Positions 1 through 6,877 of a stretch of DNA of 32,872 bases are shown piece by piece. This stretch comes from Bacillota bacterium. GTDB lineage: Bacteria > Bacillota > Dethiobacteria > Dethiobacterales > Dethiobacteraceae. Position 1 is the stretch's first letter. Each line of letters begins with the position of its first letter. Position numbers and translations under genes: made by a program. Under the pieces are notes generated by a model. The model saw only the letters and a list, made by a program, of their open reading frames with translations, made no database searches and had not been told where the DNA came from. Where the stretch lies: assembly GCA_012800795.1 (NCBI GenBank), contig JAAZIQ010000010.1:1-32872 (forward strand), given 5' to 3'.

Positions 1-1
1 A

Positions 2-561
2 ATTAATGACTATATAGTATTGCTGTTTAATGAAAATAAGGTATTATACAAAAAAAGTATTGATGGAATTAAAACGACATATCTTTCTAAAATAAACGTC
101 CTCTTTGGTGCCAGTCTCCAATTTACAGGCTTAAAAAACCTCCGTACATATGTAAAACAGGCGATATATGCCATAAAAAAAGGACAAAAAAGAAAGCCAG
201 AGGCAAAATTCTTTATCTTTTATAGATATGCTCTTGATTATGTCCTTGAATCTAACTCGATAGAGGAAAAGCTTTGTGCTTGCCACCCTGATGTCATTGA
301 ATTGTGGAAAAAAGAAAAGGAATCTGAAAGCTATGAGCTACAGACATTAAAAGAGTATCTCCGCTGCGAACGTTCTTTACTTAAAGCATCTGAAAACTTA
401 TTTATTCATCGCAACACACTTTTATATAGAGAATTAATAAAATCATAGATAATTTAAACTATTCCCTTGATAACCCCTACACGCGGGAATATATCCTTAC
501 CTCTATTAGAATCCTGGAACTTTTCTGCAACAACCAGCTAAACTGTGAAGATTTATTATAA
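2..561 (+). pseudogene. PucR/CdaR-type transcriptional regulator, 3' part, frameshifted
   Basis: The frame is open from the left edge, so the gene begins outside the window. The visible part has the GGDEF-like middle region typical of PucR/CdaR regulators, then the C-terminal helix-turn-helix, recognisable from the stretch LKEYLRCERSLLKASENL and the motif FIHRNTLLYR. Right after LLYR the frame breaks. Bases 428-433 read AGAGAA where AGAA would keep the frame, so a 2-base duplication sends translation to a stop at 446-448. Skipping those two bases restores the expected ending (INKII, then NPYTREYIL and IRILELF) to a TAA at 559-561. Family members are sugar-acid or purine-responsive DNA-binding regulators, and the broken helix is in the DNA-binding domain. 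The frameshift is seen directly; loss of function is inference. A sequencing error cannot be excluded. Confidence 0.85.
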
Positions 562-612
562 ACTAATGTAACTTTTGTCGCCTTATAAAATAAAACGGCT
601 TTCCTCCCTGCA

Positions 613-643
613 ATAAAAAAGCGACTTAGAAACATAAGCCGCT
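613..643 (-). terminator. Intrinsic terminator of the 119-aa hypothetical gene
   Basis: On the minus strand a 9-bp stem (AGCGGCTTA with TAAGTCGCT, one G-U pair) and a 6-nt loop are followed by a run of six T. It lies just past the stop codon of the minus-strand gene. Confidence 0.75.
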
Positions 644-653
644 ACAAATCAGT

Positions 654-1013
654 TTAATTAAGACTTTGTGTCAATTCATCGATTCTTTGAATTAAGCCCT
701 CTGTTTTTTCAATCACCTTTAAGATTTCTTCTGCTTCTGGATTTACCAATTCATCAACAGCCTGTTTAATCTGATTAAAATTTTCAATTACCCATTCGCA
801 ATCCTCAGCTGACGAAAGAGGGCGATCATTAATCAGCAAGGATTTTTTTCCGTCCGCCCCACAAATAACTTTTATCGGCATTTCCCCAACAAAGAGAAGA
901 GTACTTGTAGGGACATCTGCCAGTAATTTATCCAATAAGTCATAAGTTCTAAGCAGCAGCTTTTCCCGCAATTGTTTTTCCTGCCTTTTGATACTTTCTA
1001 TACTTCGCGTCAT
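654..1013 (-). CDS. Hypothetical protein, predicted helical/coiled-coil, 119 aa
   Basis: I do not recognise this protein. It is 119 residues, highly charged, with no signal peptide or membrane segment. The first ~30 residues (SIKRQEKQLREKLLLRTYDLL) and the last ~45 look like amphipathic helices. Between them is a short beta-like stretch (LLFVGEMPIKVICG) followed by SLLINDRP. Translation is supported by an ATG preceded by GGAGAGG six bases upstream, and by an intrinsic terminator just after the stop. It seems to be transcribed alone: the DUF1858 gene upstream ends at its own terminator. The layout (helix, small beta unit, helix) could fit an adaptor or regulatory protein, but no function can be assigned. 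Confidence 0.75.
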   Translation of the reverse strand: MTRSIESIKRQEKQLREKLLLRTYDLLDKLLADVPTSTLLFVGEMPIKVICGADGKKSLLINDRPLSSAEDCEWVIENFNQIKQAVDELVNPEAEEILKVIEKTEGLIQRIDELTQSLN

Positions 1014-1094
1014 TAGTACCTCTCCATTACTCTACTGTTATTAGTTTTAGAAGAAAACGGTTTATTCATACATCCGACTTCTTAGCTCTTGCAA

Positions 1095-1121
1095 TAAAAA
1101 AACCGCCAAGGCGGTTTTTTT
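1095..1121 (-). terminator. Terminator of the DUF1858 gene
   Basis: A symmetrical A7-ACCGCC-AA-GGCGG-T7 hairpin overlaps the stop codon of the DUF1858 gene. A on one side and T on the other let it work in both directions; its likely job is minus-strand termination. Confidence 0.8.
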
Positions 1122-1323
1122 AAACACTATTTAAATCTGCAAGCAACTTATCTACATCAATGCCATGAACCATGGCTGCCTGGGCTACACTTTCCCCAGT
1201 TGCAGCACCACACCCGATGCAGTGCATACCTGCAGCCATGAAAACTTTCAATGTCTCAGGTTTTAAACGCAGCACTTGGGCAATGGTCATGTCTTTGGTA
1301 ATTTTTATTTCCTGTTGGCTCAC
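1120..1323 (-). CDS. DUF1858 small redox-disulfide domain protein
   Basis: This 67-residue protein matches the DUF1858 family, also described as hybrid-cluster-protein-associated redox disulfide proteins. It has the typical opening (ITKDMTIAQVLRLKPETLKVFMAAGM) around residues 8-33, split by no gaps, then the paired cysteines HCIGCGAA near residues 34-41, and a C-terminal helix rich in A, V and L. Small proteins of this kind are common in anaerobes, often next to Hcp or ferredoxin genes. The two cysteines could form a redox disulfide or bind a metal; the biochemical role is not settled. The start is GTG, supported by GGGGGTGA five bases upstream. A good promoter and a terminator bracket the gene, so it is probably monocistronic. 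Confidence 0.9.
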   Translation of the reverse strand: MSQQEIKITKDMTIAQVLRLKPETLKVFMAAGMHCIGCGAATGESVAQAAMVHGIDVDKLLADLNSV

Positions 1324-1340
1324 TTTTTCACCCCCAAAAT

Positions 1341-1369
1341 ATTGTATCTTGCATTTTCTCTGCCGTCAA
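1341..1369 (-). promoter_or_regulatory. Sigma-A-type promoter of the DUF1858 gene
   Basis: Reading the minus strand: TTGACG, a 17-bp spacer, TACAAT. Transcription would start near 1334, leaving a very short leader with just the GGGGGTGA ribosome site. Confidence 0.65.
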
Positions 1370-1394
1370 TATAACTGGCAATTTTTTGTTTTTT

Positions 1395-1418
1395 CCTCTG
1401 CTTGCTTTCAAGCAGAGG
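1395..1418 (+). other. Perfect 10-bp hairpin without a T tract
   Basis: CCTCTGCTTG and CAAGCAGAGG flank a CTTT loop. The T run precedes it on the plus strand and an A run follows it on the minus strand, so it is not a normal terminator in either direction. It lies between two divergent promoters and could be an operator. Confidence 0.5.
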
Positions 1419-1483
1419 ATTCATAATTATTATTACCATATTGCAAACAATAAACAGCCTAATGAAATATACCGCTATTATAC

Positions 1484-1513
1484 TTGTAATCCGGAAAAAG
1501 GTAAAGTTATAAT
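1484..1513 (+). promoter_or_regulatory. Promoter of the MFS transporter gene
   Basis: TTGTAA, an 18-bp spacer and TATAAT, placing the start near 1520, about 45 bases ahead of the chosen TTG start codon. Confidence 0.55.
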
Positions 1514-1565
1514 ATAAGTAAGATTGATATTTTTTTATCTTTTAAATATGGGAGGGGCAAATCAT

Positions 1566-2972
1566 TTGCAAAATAATCTCACCAAAAGAATAGTGCTCTT
1601 AATAACCGCTTTAGGAGCGTTCATTACACCTTTCATGTCATCCTCTGTCAATGTGGCTTTGCCTTCCATCAGCAAAGAACTTGGCATGAGTACTGTGGCA
1701 TTAAATTGGGTAGCATTATCCTATACCCTGTCTACAGCGGTTTTCACCCTGCCCTTCGGCAGGGCCGCCGATATTTTAGGACGTAAAAAGACAATGATCT
1801 GGGGCGTTGCGGTGCTCATAGCAGTTTCCGCCCTCTGTGGCTTTGCCATCAATCCTGCCATGCTGATAATCGGTCGGATATTGCAAGGCATGGGCAGTTC
1901 CGTCGCTGCCGTCAATTCCGTTTCCATTTTGACTTCAGCTTATCCATCAGATGAGCGAGGTAAAGTATTGGGCTTAAATGTCGCCATGACATATATCGGC
2001 CTTTCCACCGGTCCTTATCTGGGAGGACTTTTGACCGCTAATTTTGGCTGGCGCAGTGTATTTTTTAGCACCATACCCATTAGTATTGTCTTGCTTGTTT
2101 TGCTGTTAGCCATTAAAGAAGAATGGGCAGGGGCACCCGGTGAATCCTTTGATTATCGGGGAGCGTTGATTTACGGCATCGCCCTGGTAGGAATAGTTTG
2201 GGGATTTTCCGTCATCCATACTGCTTGGGGCATTGCTTTGATGGCAGTTGGTCTTTTGGCTGCCCTTGTCTTTGTCATATTTGAAAGGAAAATTGAAGAC
2301 CCAATTTTAGATATTTCCATTCTTCTTCATAATAGACTTTTCAGCTTTTCATCCTTGGCGGCCCTAATTCATTACAGTGCCACCTCTGCCGTTAGTTATC
2401 TCTTTAGTCTCTACTTACAATATATAAAAGGACTTGATCCTTCTCAAGCAGGTTTAATCATGATTGCCCAACCTATCATGATGGCGCTTTTCTCTCCCAT
2501 GGCAGGTAAAGCTTCCGACCGGATAGCTCCACAAAAAGTTGCTTCTTTAGGCATGACTATTACGGGGATAAGTCTCCTTTCCTTTACCTTTTTCAATGCC
2601 AATACCCCCATACCTTTAATAGTGGGAAGTTTGTTGGTCCTGGGCTTTGGTTTTGCTCTCTTTTCTTCTCCCAACACCAATGCCGTCATGAGCTCCGTGG
2701 AAAGAAAAAATTATGGGATCGCATCAGGCATTCTGGGTGCTTCCCGCACATTGGGGCAAAGCTTAAGTATGGGAATAGCATCCTTGGTGATGGTGCTGTA
2801 CGTTGGCGGCAAACAAATAGGCACTCACAACCTAGCTAGATTTCTAACCGGCTTTAAAGCCACCTTTGTTATTATGACCATATTATGCGTCGCCGGCATC
2901 TTTGCCTCTTTGGCCAGAGGCAAAGCAAGTCCGGCCGGAGATGAAAAAGCACAGTCATCCCGGCAGGAATAA
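1566..2972 (+). CDS. MFS transporter, DHA2 (EmrB/QacA-like) family
   Basis: This is an integral membrane exporter of about 468 residues whose hydrophobic pattern fits 14 transmembrane segments, the normal size for the DHA2 drug:proton antiporter group. The first helix (LLITALGAFITPFMSSSVNV) is followed by VALPSISKELG, a family hallmark. The loop motif GRAADILGRKK (motif A) lies about 60 residues further on, and IGLSTGPYLGGLL fits the antiporter motif C region. The frame is open further upstream from another TTG, but GGAGGGG at 1551-1557 lies eight bases before the TTG at 1566, so I choose that start. The substrate is unknown; relatives export drugs, dyes or metabolites using the proton gradient. 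The VOC gene follows after about 30 bases with no terminator between, so the two are probably co-transcribed. Confidence 0.9.
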   Translation: MQNNLTKRIVLLITALGAFITPFMSSSVNVALPSISKELGMSTVALNWVALSYTLSTAVFTLPFGRAADILGRKKTMIWGVAVLIAVSALCGFAINPAMLIIGRILQGMGSSVAAVNSVSILTSAYPSDERGKVLGLNVAMTYIGLSTGPYLGGLLTANFGWRSVFFSTIPISIVLLVLLLAIKEEWAGAPGESFDYRGALIYGIALVGIVWGFSVIHTAWGIALMAVGLLAALVFVIFERKIEDPILDISILLHNRLFSFSSLAALIHYSATSAVSYLFSLYLQYIKGLDPSQAGLIMIAQPIMMALFSPMAGKASDRIAPQKVASLGMTITGISLLSFTFFNANTPIPLIVGSLLVLGFGFALFSSPNTNAVMSSVERKNYGIASGILGASRTLGQSLSMGIASLVMVLYVGGKQIGTHNLARFLTGFKATFVIMTILCVAGIFASLARGKASPAGDEKAQSSRQE

Positions 2973-3004
2973 AGAAGCATACTAAAACAAAGGAAGGTGA
3001 TAAA

Positions 3005-3370
3005 GTGAAATTCTGTTGGTGCACCATAAGGGTTAAAAATTTAGAGGAATCGCTAAAGTTTTACCGAGAGATAGTAGGTCTTTCCCTTAACAGAAGGTTT
3101 AAAGCGGGGCCAAAAACAGAAATTGCTTTTGTTGGGGCCGGAGAAACCGAAATAGAATTGCTGTATGAGGAAGATAATCAAAGTCCACAGCAGTTTGAAG
3201 GAATTTCCCTTGGTTTTGAAGTAGAATCGGTAGATGAAATGATTAAATTCATCACTGACAAAGGATTAAAAGTACATAGTGGACCTGTTTCGCCCAATCC
3301 CAGCGTCAAATTTTTCTTTATTAAAGATCCCAATGGCCTCAGCATCCAGTTTGTTGAAAATATAAAATAA
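3005..3370 (+). CDS. VOC (glyoxalase/bleomycin-resistance fold) protein
   Basis: A single VOC-fold unit of 121 residues made of two beta-alpha-beta-beta-beta modules. The first carries RVKNLEESLKFYREIVGLSL; the second ends with FIKDPNGLSIQFVE. Compared with metal-dependent glyoxalase I, the usual metal ligands look mostly replaced: the first-strand His is Cys/Thr (WCTIRV), the mid-protein His is missing (ISLGFEV), and the last Glu is Gln (IQFVE). Only the Glu of EIELLYEE is clearly kept. A metal enzyme is therefore doubtful, and a binding or resistance role like bleomycin-resistance proteins is possible. The start is GTG after AAGGAAGGTGAT. The gene follows an MFS exporter in the same operon, a pairing that fits export plus sequestration of a toxic compound (inference). 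Confidence 0.85.
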   Translation: MKFCWCTIRVKNLEESLKFYREIVGLSLNRRFKAGPKTEIAFVGAGETEIELLYEEDNQSPQQFEGISLGFEVESVDEMIKFITDKGLKVHSGPVSPNPSVKFFFIKDPNGLSIQFVENIK

Positions 3371-3386
3371 TTTATAGCTGCAAAGT

Positions 3387-3412
3387 ATCCGGGTAATTTC
3401 CCCGGATTTTTT
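3387..3412 (+). terminator. Terminator of the MFS-VOC operon
   Basis: A 7-bp stem (ATCCGGG with CCCGGAT), a 7-nt loop and a run of six T, 16 bases past the VOC stop codon. Confidence 0.85.
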
Positions 3413-3449
3413 AGTGAGGCCGGGCAGAAAAAAGAATAATGGCATTAAC

Positions 3450-3478
3450 TTGAATCCGGTAATTAGTTCTATTATAAT
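3450..3478 (+). promoter_or_regulatory. Promoter of the MurE-like gene
   Basis: TTGAAT, a 17-bp spacer and a perfect TATAAT. Transcription would begin near 3485, giving a leader of about 95 bases that contains a nested inverted repeat. Confidence 0.75.
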
Positions 3479-3503
3479 GAAAAACGCAGTACTCTTTAGT
3501 AGA

Positions 3504-3536
3504 GCTTGCCGCAGGCTGCCTGCAGGCAGGACAAGC
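3504..3536 (+). repeat. Nested inverted repeat in the leader of the MurE-like gene
   Basis: A perfect 14-bp palindrome, CTGCCTGCAGGCAG (3516-3529), sits inside an outer GCTTG/CAAGC pair (3504-3508 and 3532-3536). It lies 20-50 bases after the predicted transcription start. It is GC-rich in an AT-rich leader and has no T tract, so an operator or mRNA structure is more likely than a terminator. Confidence 0.6.
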
Positions 3537-3578
3537 CCTAAAATATTTTTACACGCTATAAGGCTGGAAGGAGAAAAA

Positions 3579-5123
3579 ATGATAACACTTTTTGAATTAC
3601 TACAAGCTATCCCTGTCCTTGAAACATGGCATCTTAAAGACATAGAAATTAAAGGCATTGCTTATAACTCCAAAAATGTAACCCCAGGCGATATTTTTGT
3701 CTGCATAAAAGGCTATAAAACCGACGGCCATAAATATATTTTAAATGCCGTAGCAAACGGAGCAGTCGCACTTGTGGTGGAAGATTACCAAGTCGGCTGG
3801 GATATCCCCCAAATTCGCGTTGCCAACAGCCGTCAGGCTTTAGCTGCCTTAAGTAATAAATTTTATGGGAGCCCATCTCAAGACATGAAAGTTATTGGCC
3901 TAACGGCCACCAACGGAAAAACCACTACTTCTTTTATGACTAATGCCATACTGGAAAACTATGGTTTAAAAACAGGGCTCATTGGGACAGTAGTTGTAAA
4001 ATATGGAGATTATTACGAACCTTCGCAGCTGACGACTCCCGAGTCGTTAGATTTGCAGTATCATTTGGCCCAAATGAAAAAACAGCAAGTATCCCATGTT
4101 TGTATGGAAGTTTCTTCTTCCGCCTTGGAACTGCACAGAGTTGATAATGTGGCTTTCGATATTGTGGCCCTCAATAATGTGAGTCGTGAACATATTGATC
4201 TCCACGGATCATTTGCAAACTACTTTAAGCATAAATCTAAATTGATTAAAAACGCCGAACCGCATCAGTGGGCGATTCTCAATTTGGACTGCCCCTATGC
4301 AGCCTCTTTGGTGGAAAAAACAAAAGCCCGGGTGCTAACATATGGCGTTAAGAATACAGAAGGCACTCTACATTGTAAAAATGTAGATCTTTCAACCGGC
4401 AGAGCCAAATTTACCGTTGAAATAAAAAAAGAATTCCAGGTGGGAGAAATAACATATTCACCACAGGAATTTGATATTGCACTTTATACTCCCGGTTTTC
4501 ATTCTGTTTATAATGCAATGGTGGCAATTATGGTTGGGCTGCTCTGCGGTGTACCCATCCCCATTATTCAAAAAAGCCTTTTAACATTCACCGGTGTGGA
4601 GAGGCGTTTTGAGATTATCTTTGAAGATGACTTTAAAATCATTGATGATCATTTTGCCAACAGCGGTAATATAGATGTTACTTTAAAAACTTTGCAAATG
4701 ATGGATTACCGCAAACTTGCCCTTGTCTATGCTATCCGAGGCAGTCGGGGGCCGACGGTCAACAGGGAAAGCGCAGAAACAATTGCCGCCTGGGCGCCAA
4801 AACTAGGGCTTAAAGAGATTATTGCCACCTTAAGCCACTCTCATGTAACTGAAAAAGACATGGTACAAGAAGAGGAATTAACTGCCTTTCAGCAAGTTAT
4901 GGAGAAGGCGGGCATCAAAGTCTACTTATATCCGGAATTGCCGGATGCCATTGCCCATGCCCTCTCCCTGATGGGAAAAGGTGATATAATGCTTTTGGCC
5001 GGCTGCCAGGGTATGGATTACGGAGCCAAAATTGCTCTGGAGCAGCTAAACCAATTAAGACCTTACATTGATAAGGGCTTGCTGTTTGAACCCCTAGGAA
5101 AAAGGGTAGCCGGAATGGAATAA
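3579..5123 (+). CDS. MurE-like ATP-dependent ligase, atypical specificity motifs
   Basis: A Mur-ligase-family protein of 514 residues with the three expected domains: N-terminal UDP-substrate-like domain (SKNVTPGDIFVCIKGYKTDGH), central ATPase with the P-loop TATNGKTTT near residue 110, and C-terminal domain from about residue 340. The central part closely follows MurE (TTPESLDL, MEVSSSALELHRV, NNVSREHIDLHGS). The C-terminal motifs do not. DYAHTPD is replaced by DDHFANSG, the GGDRDK motif by RGSRGPTVNRE, the DNPR specificity loop by ATLSHSH, and the GKGHE end motif by GCQGMD. The enzyme is therefore probably an amide-bond ligase acting on an amino acid other than diaminopimelate or lysine, or on another acceptor. 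It is not in a dcw cell-wall cluster and has its own promoter and terminator. The ATG is set by AAGGAG six bases upstream; the longer upstream frame covers the promoter and is rejected. Confidence 0.85.
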   Translation: MITLFELLQAIPVLETWHLKDIEIKGIAYNSKNVTPGDIFVCIKGYKTDGHKYILNAVANGAVALVVEDYQVGWDIPQIRVANSRQALAALSNKFYGSPSQDMKVIGLTATNGKTTTSFMTNAILENYGLKTGLIGTVVVKYGDYYEPSQLTTPESLDLQYHLAQMKKQQVSHVCMEVSSSALELHRVDNVAFDIVALNNVSREHIDLHGSFANYFKHKSKLIKNAEPHQWAILNLDCPYAASLVEKTKARVLTYGVKNTEGTLHCKNVDLSTGRAKFTVEIKKEFQVGEITYSPQEFDIALYTPGFHSVYNAMVAIMVGLLCGVPIPIIQKSLLTFTGVERRFEIIFEDDFKIIDDHFANSGNIDVTLKTLQMMDYRKLALVYAIRGSRGPTVNRESAETIAAWAPKLGLKEIIATLSHSHVTEKDMVQEEELTAFQQVMEKAGIKVYLYPELPDAIAHALSLMGKGDIMLLAGCQGMDYGAKIALEQLNQLRPYIDKGLLFEPLGKRVAGME

Positions 5124-5148
5124 AAAAATGGCCAAAAGGCCATTTTTT
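5122..5148. terminator. Bidirectional terminator between the MurE-like gene and arginase
   Basis: An 11-bp symmetrical stem (A6-TGGCC with GGCCA-T6) and an AAAA loop between two convergent genes. It overlaps the stop codons of both and can serve both strands. Confidence 0.9.
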
Positions 5149-5998
5149 ATTTGAATTTTTTCAGTAGATGAATAACAAAATCCCTTGTTACGTTGTTTTG
5201 GTCAAACATTGGATTATACTCCACAATATCCACTGAACTTAATAATTTGTTTTGGATAAAGAAATCAAAAAGATAGTCAGCCTCCTCCACTGTTATCCCT
5301 TCCTCAACGGGAATGCTGACACCGGGCAGTAAATCCGGATCAATTACATCAAGATCAAAACTTAAATGGATCTCATTTACCCTTTCCAGCAAATAATTAA
5401 CAGACCGTCTCAATTCCTGCTTGAAACCATTTTCTACAATATCACGATAATATACTATTTTAAGCCCCAACTGCTCAATAAATAGTTTTTCACGATAATC
5501 CAAATTTCTGGCACCAAAAATCACCACATTACTGGTTTTAATTTTAGCACCGCGGTAAAAAATATTTACCAATTTCTCATGGCCATACCCCTGCAGAGCC
5601 GCCAAAGGCATGCCGTGAATATTTCCGGTTACCGTTGTTTCATGTGTATTCATATCGCCATGCGCATCTACCCAAATAACCCCTATCTCTTTTTCCTTGG
5701 CCACGCCGGAAATACTACCCATGGCAATGCTGTGATCTCCGCCAATAATAACGGGAATCAGGCCATTTTTTACGGCCTGATTTACTTTCTCAGCCAGTAT
5801 GTTACAGCTTTTAGTAATGGAATTTAAATATTTAATATATTTAAGGTGGCAATTTTCCCGTTCATTGGCCACCTCTACTTTTTCAATTACATCAGCATTC
5901 TCTTTCTGCAGTTCTTTTTTTAATTCATCGATACCATAGTTTATGCCAATGGAATCAGCCCCATAATGCAGCGGTATACCAAAAAATTTATATTTCAT
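5147..5998 (-). CDS. rocF: Arginase-family ureohydrolase (probable arginase)
   Basis: A binuclear manganese hydrolase of 283 residues. All metal-binding signatures are visible in order: GGDHS, then WVDAHGDMN, then SFDLDVIDP. The sequence HETTVTGNIHGMPLAAL after the second motif is arginase-like rather than agmatinase-like, so hydrolysis of L-arginine to ornithine and urea is the best guess. Agmatinase, formiminoglutamase or guanidinobutyrase cannot be ruled out. The C-terminal VDIVEYNPMFD is also conserved in the family. The ATG is preceded by AGAGGA with eight bases between. It has its own promoter inside the gap behind the Crp/Fnr gene, so it is probably transcribed separately. No other arginine-pathway gene is nearby. 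Confidence 0.9.
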   Translation of the reverse strand: MKYKFFGIPLHYGADSIGINYGIDELKKELQKENADVIEKVEVANERENCHLKYIKYLNSITKSCNILAEKVNQAVKNGLIPVIIGGDHSIAMGSISGVAKEKEIGVIWVDAHGDMNTHETTVTGNIHGMPLAALQGYGHEKLVNIFYRGAKIKTSNVVIFGARNLDYREKLFIEQLGLKIVYYRDIVENGFKQELRRSVNYLLERVNEIHLSFDLDVIDPDLLPGVSIPVEEGITVEEADYLFDFFIQNKLLSSVDIVEYNPMFDQNNVTRDFVIHLLKKFK

Positions 5999-6054
5999 CG
6001 ATTAGTCCTCTTTCGTTAACATAATAACAAAAAATATGCCCTCAATCCTTTTCT

Positions 6055-6083
6055 ATTGTATTACTATCTATCCATCTTTGCAA
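6055..6083 (-). promoter_or_regulatory. Promoter of the arginase gene
   Basis: Minus strand: TTGCAA, a 17-bp spacer, TACAAT, with a start near 6048 and a leader of about 50 bases. Confidence 0.65.
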
Positions 6084-6089
6084 TTAACA

Positions 6090-6752
6090 TTAAAAGGTTA
6101 ATTCAAAATGATTGCGTTTATAGGAAAGTAAACCTTCGGCCCGCAGCTTACTTAACTCATTACACATGGCGCTGCGGTCTACAGAAAGATAATCAGCTAA
6201 TTCCTGACGGTTAAATGGTATTTCAAAAACATTACTGCCCCTTTTCATGGCTTCTGCCGATAAGTATGAAAGCAGTTTTTCTCTGGTGGTCCGTTTAGAC
6301 ATATGTTCTACCTTCTGCGTCAGCTCAATATTTTTATTGGCCAGTATTTTTAACATGTTTTGAATTAGATGGCTGTGAAATGTACAGTTAGATGAGCAAG
6401 TTGTAATAATTTTTTTGTAATCCAACAGCAATACTTCTGCTTGCTCCGCAGCCACTACACTTACGGAAATCAGGCCAACCTGAGCGCAGGAAAAAGCCTC
6501 CCCAAAAGAATCACCCGTTGTTAATTGCGATATAATGGCACGATTACCCCAAAAGTCTTCTTTTATGACCTGCACACTGCCGCAGCAGACAATGCCAACG
6601 GTGGTCACCGCTTCCCCCGCCCGGTAAATATATTCATTTTTGTCGTATGATTTTCTAATGGCAGATAAACAAGCCAACATTGATAAAAGTTCATTTTCAT
6701 CTATGCCGTAAAAAAGTGGCGACTTTTTAATTGCCGGCAAAATATCTTTCAT
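6090..6752 (-). CDS. Crp/Fnr-family transcriptional regulator
   Basis: About 220 residues: an N-terminal cyclic-nucleotide-type beta-barrel (YIYRAGEAVTTVGIVCCGSV, later QLTTGDSFGEAFS), a long dimer helix, and a C-terminal winged helix with the recognition region FNRQELADYLSVDRSAMCNEL. The N-terminal cysteine cluster of oxygen-sensing FNR is absent. Several scattered cysteines (CC near the barrel, CSSNC in the middle) could bind a metal or sense redox; that is inference. Two ATG codons are available. The Shine-Dalgarno AAAGGAGG ends one base before the first but seven before the second, so I choose the second. It is divergent from a ferredoxin-domain gene and a perfect inverted repeat overlaps its ribosome site, which suggests autoregulation and control of the neighbour. 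Confidence 0.9.
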   Translation of the reverse strand: MKDILPAIKKSPLFYGIDENELLSMLACLSAIRKSYDKNEYIYRAGEAVTTVGIVCCGSVQVIKEDFWGNRAIISQLTTGDSFGEAFSCAQVGLISVSVVAAEQAEVLLLDYKKIITTCSSNCTFHSHLIQNMLKILANKNIELTQKVEHMSKRTTREKLLSYLSAEAMKRGSNVFEIPFNRQELADYLSVDRSAMCNELSKLRAEGLLSYKRNHFELTF

Positions 6753-6766
6753 ATTCATACCTCCTT

Positions 6767-6782
6767 TGTTGTTTTTACAACA
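6767..6782. promoter_or_regulatory. Candidate operator for the Crp/Fnr regulator
   Basis: TGTTGT-TTTT-ACAACA, a perfect 6-bp inverted repeat. It lies just downstream of the predicted start of the regulator transcript and touches its Shine-Dalgarno site, a good place for autorepression. A second repeat, TATAGT-TTT-ACTATA (6788-6802), overlaps the -10 element. The size fits a Crp-type dimer site; binding is inference. Confidence 0.5.
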
Positions 6783-6796
6783 TATTTTATAGTTTT

Positions 6797-6825
6797 ACTA
6801 TATTATAATAACTATGGTTAGTCAA
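6797..6825 (-). promoter_or_regulatory. Promoter of the Crp/Fnr gene
   Basis: Minus strand: TTGACT, a 17-bp spacer, TATAGT. On the plus strand a weaker TTTACA-16-TACTAT set (6774-6801) overlaps it and could serve the divergent ferredoxin gene, so the two promoters would compete. Confidence 0.65.
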
Positions 6826-6877
6826 TTACAAACTTTGTTTCTTAAAATAAAATAAAAAGTAAGCGGAGTGACTTTGC

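Noticed and set aside
1324-1421. A 34-codon minus-strand frame in front of the DUF1858 gene
   Set aside because: No ribosome site, low-complexity Lys/Gln-rich product, and it covers the gene's promoter.
3414-3578. A 55-codon N-terminal extension of the MurE-like protein
   Set aside because: The stretch contains the TTGAAT-17-TATAAT promoter and a palindrome, and the ATG at 3579 has its own AAGGAG. MurE proteins align from that ATG.
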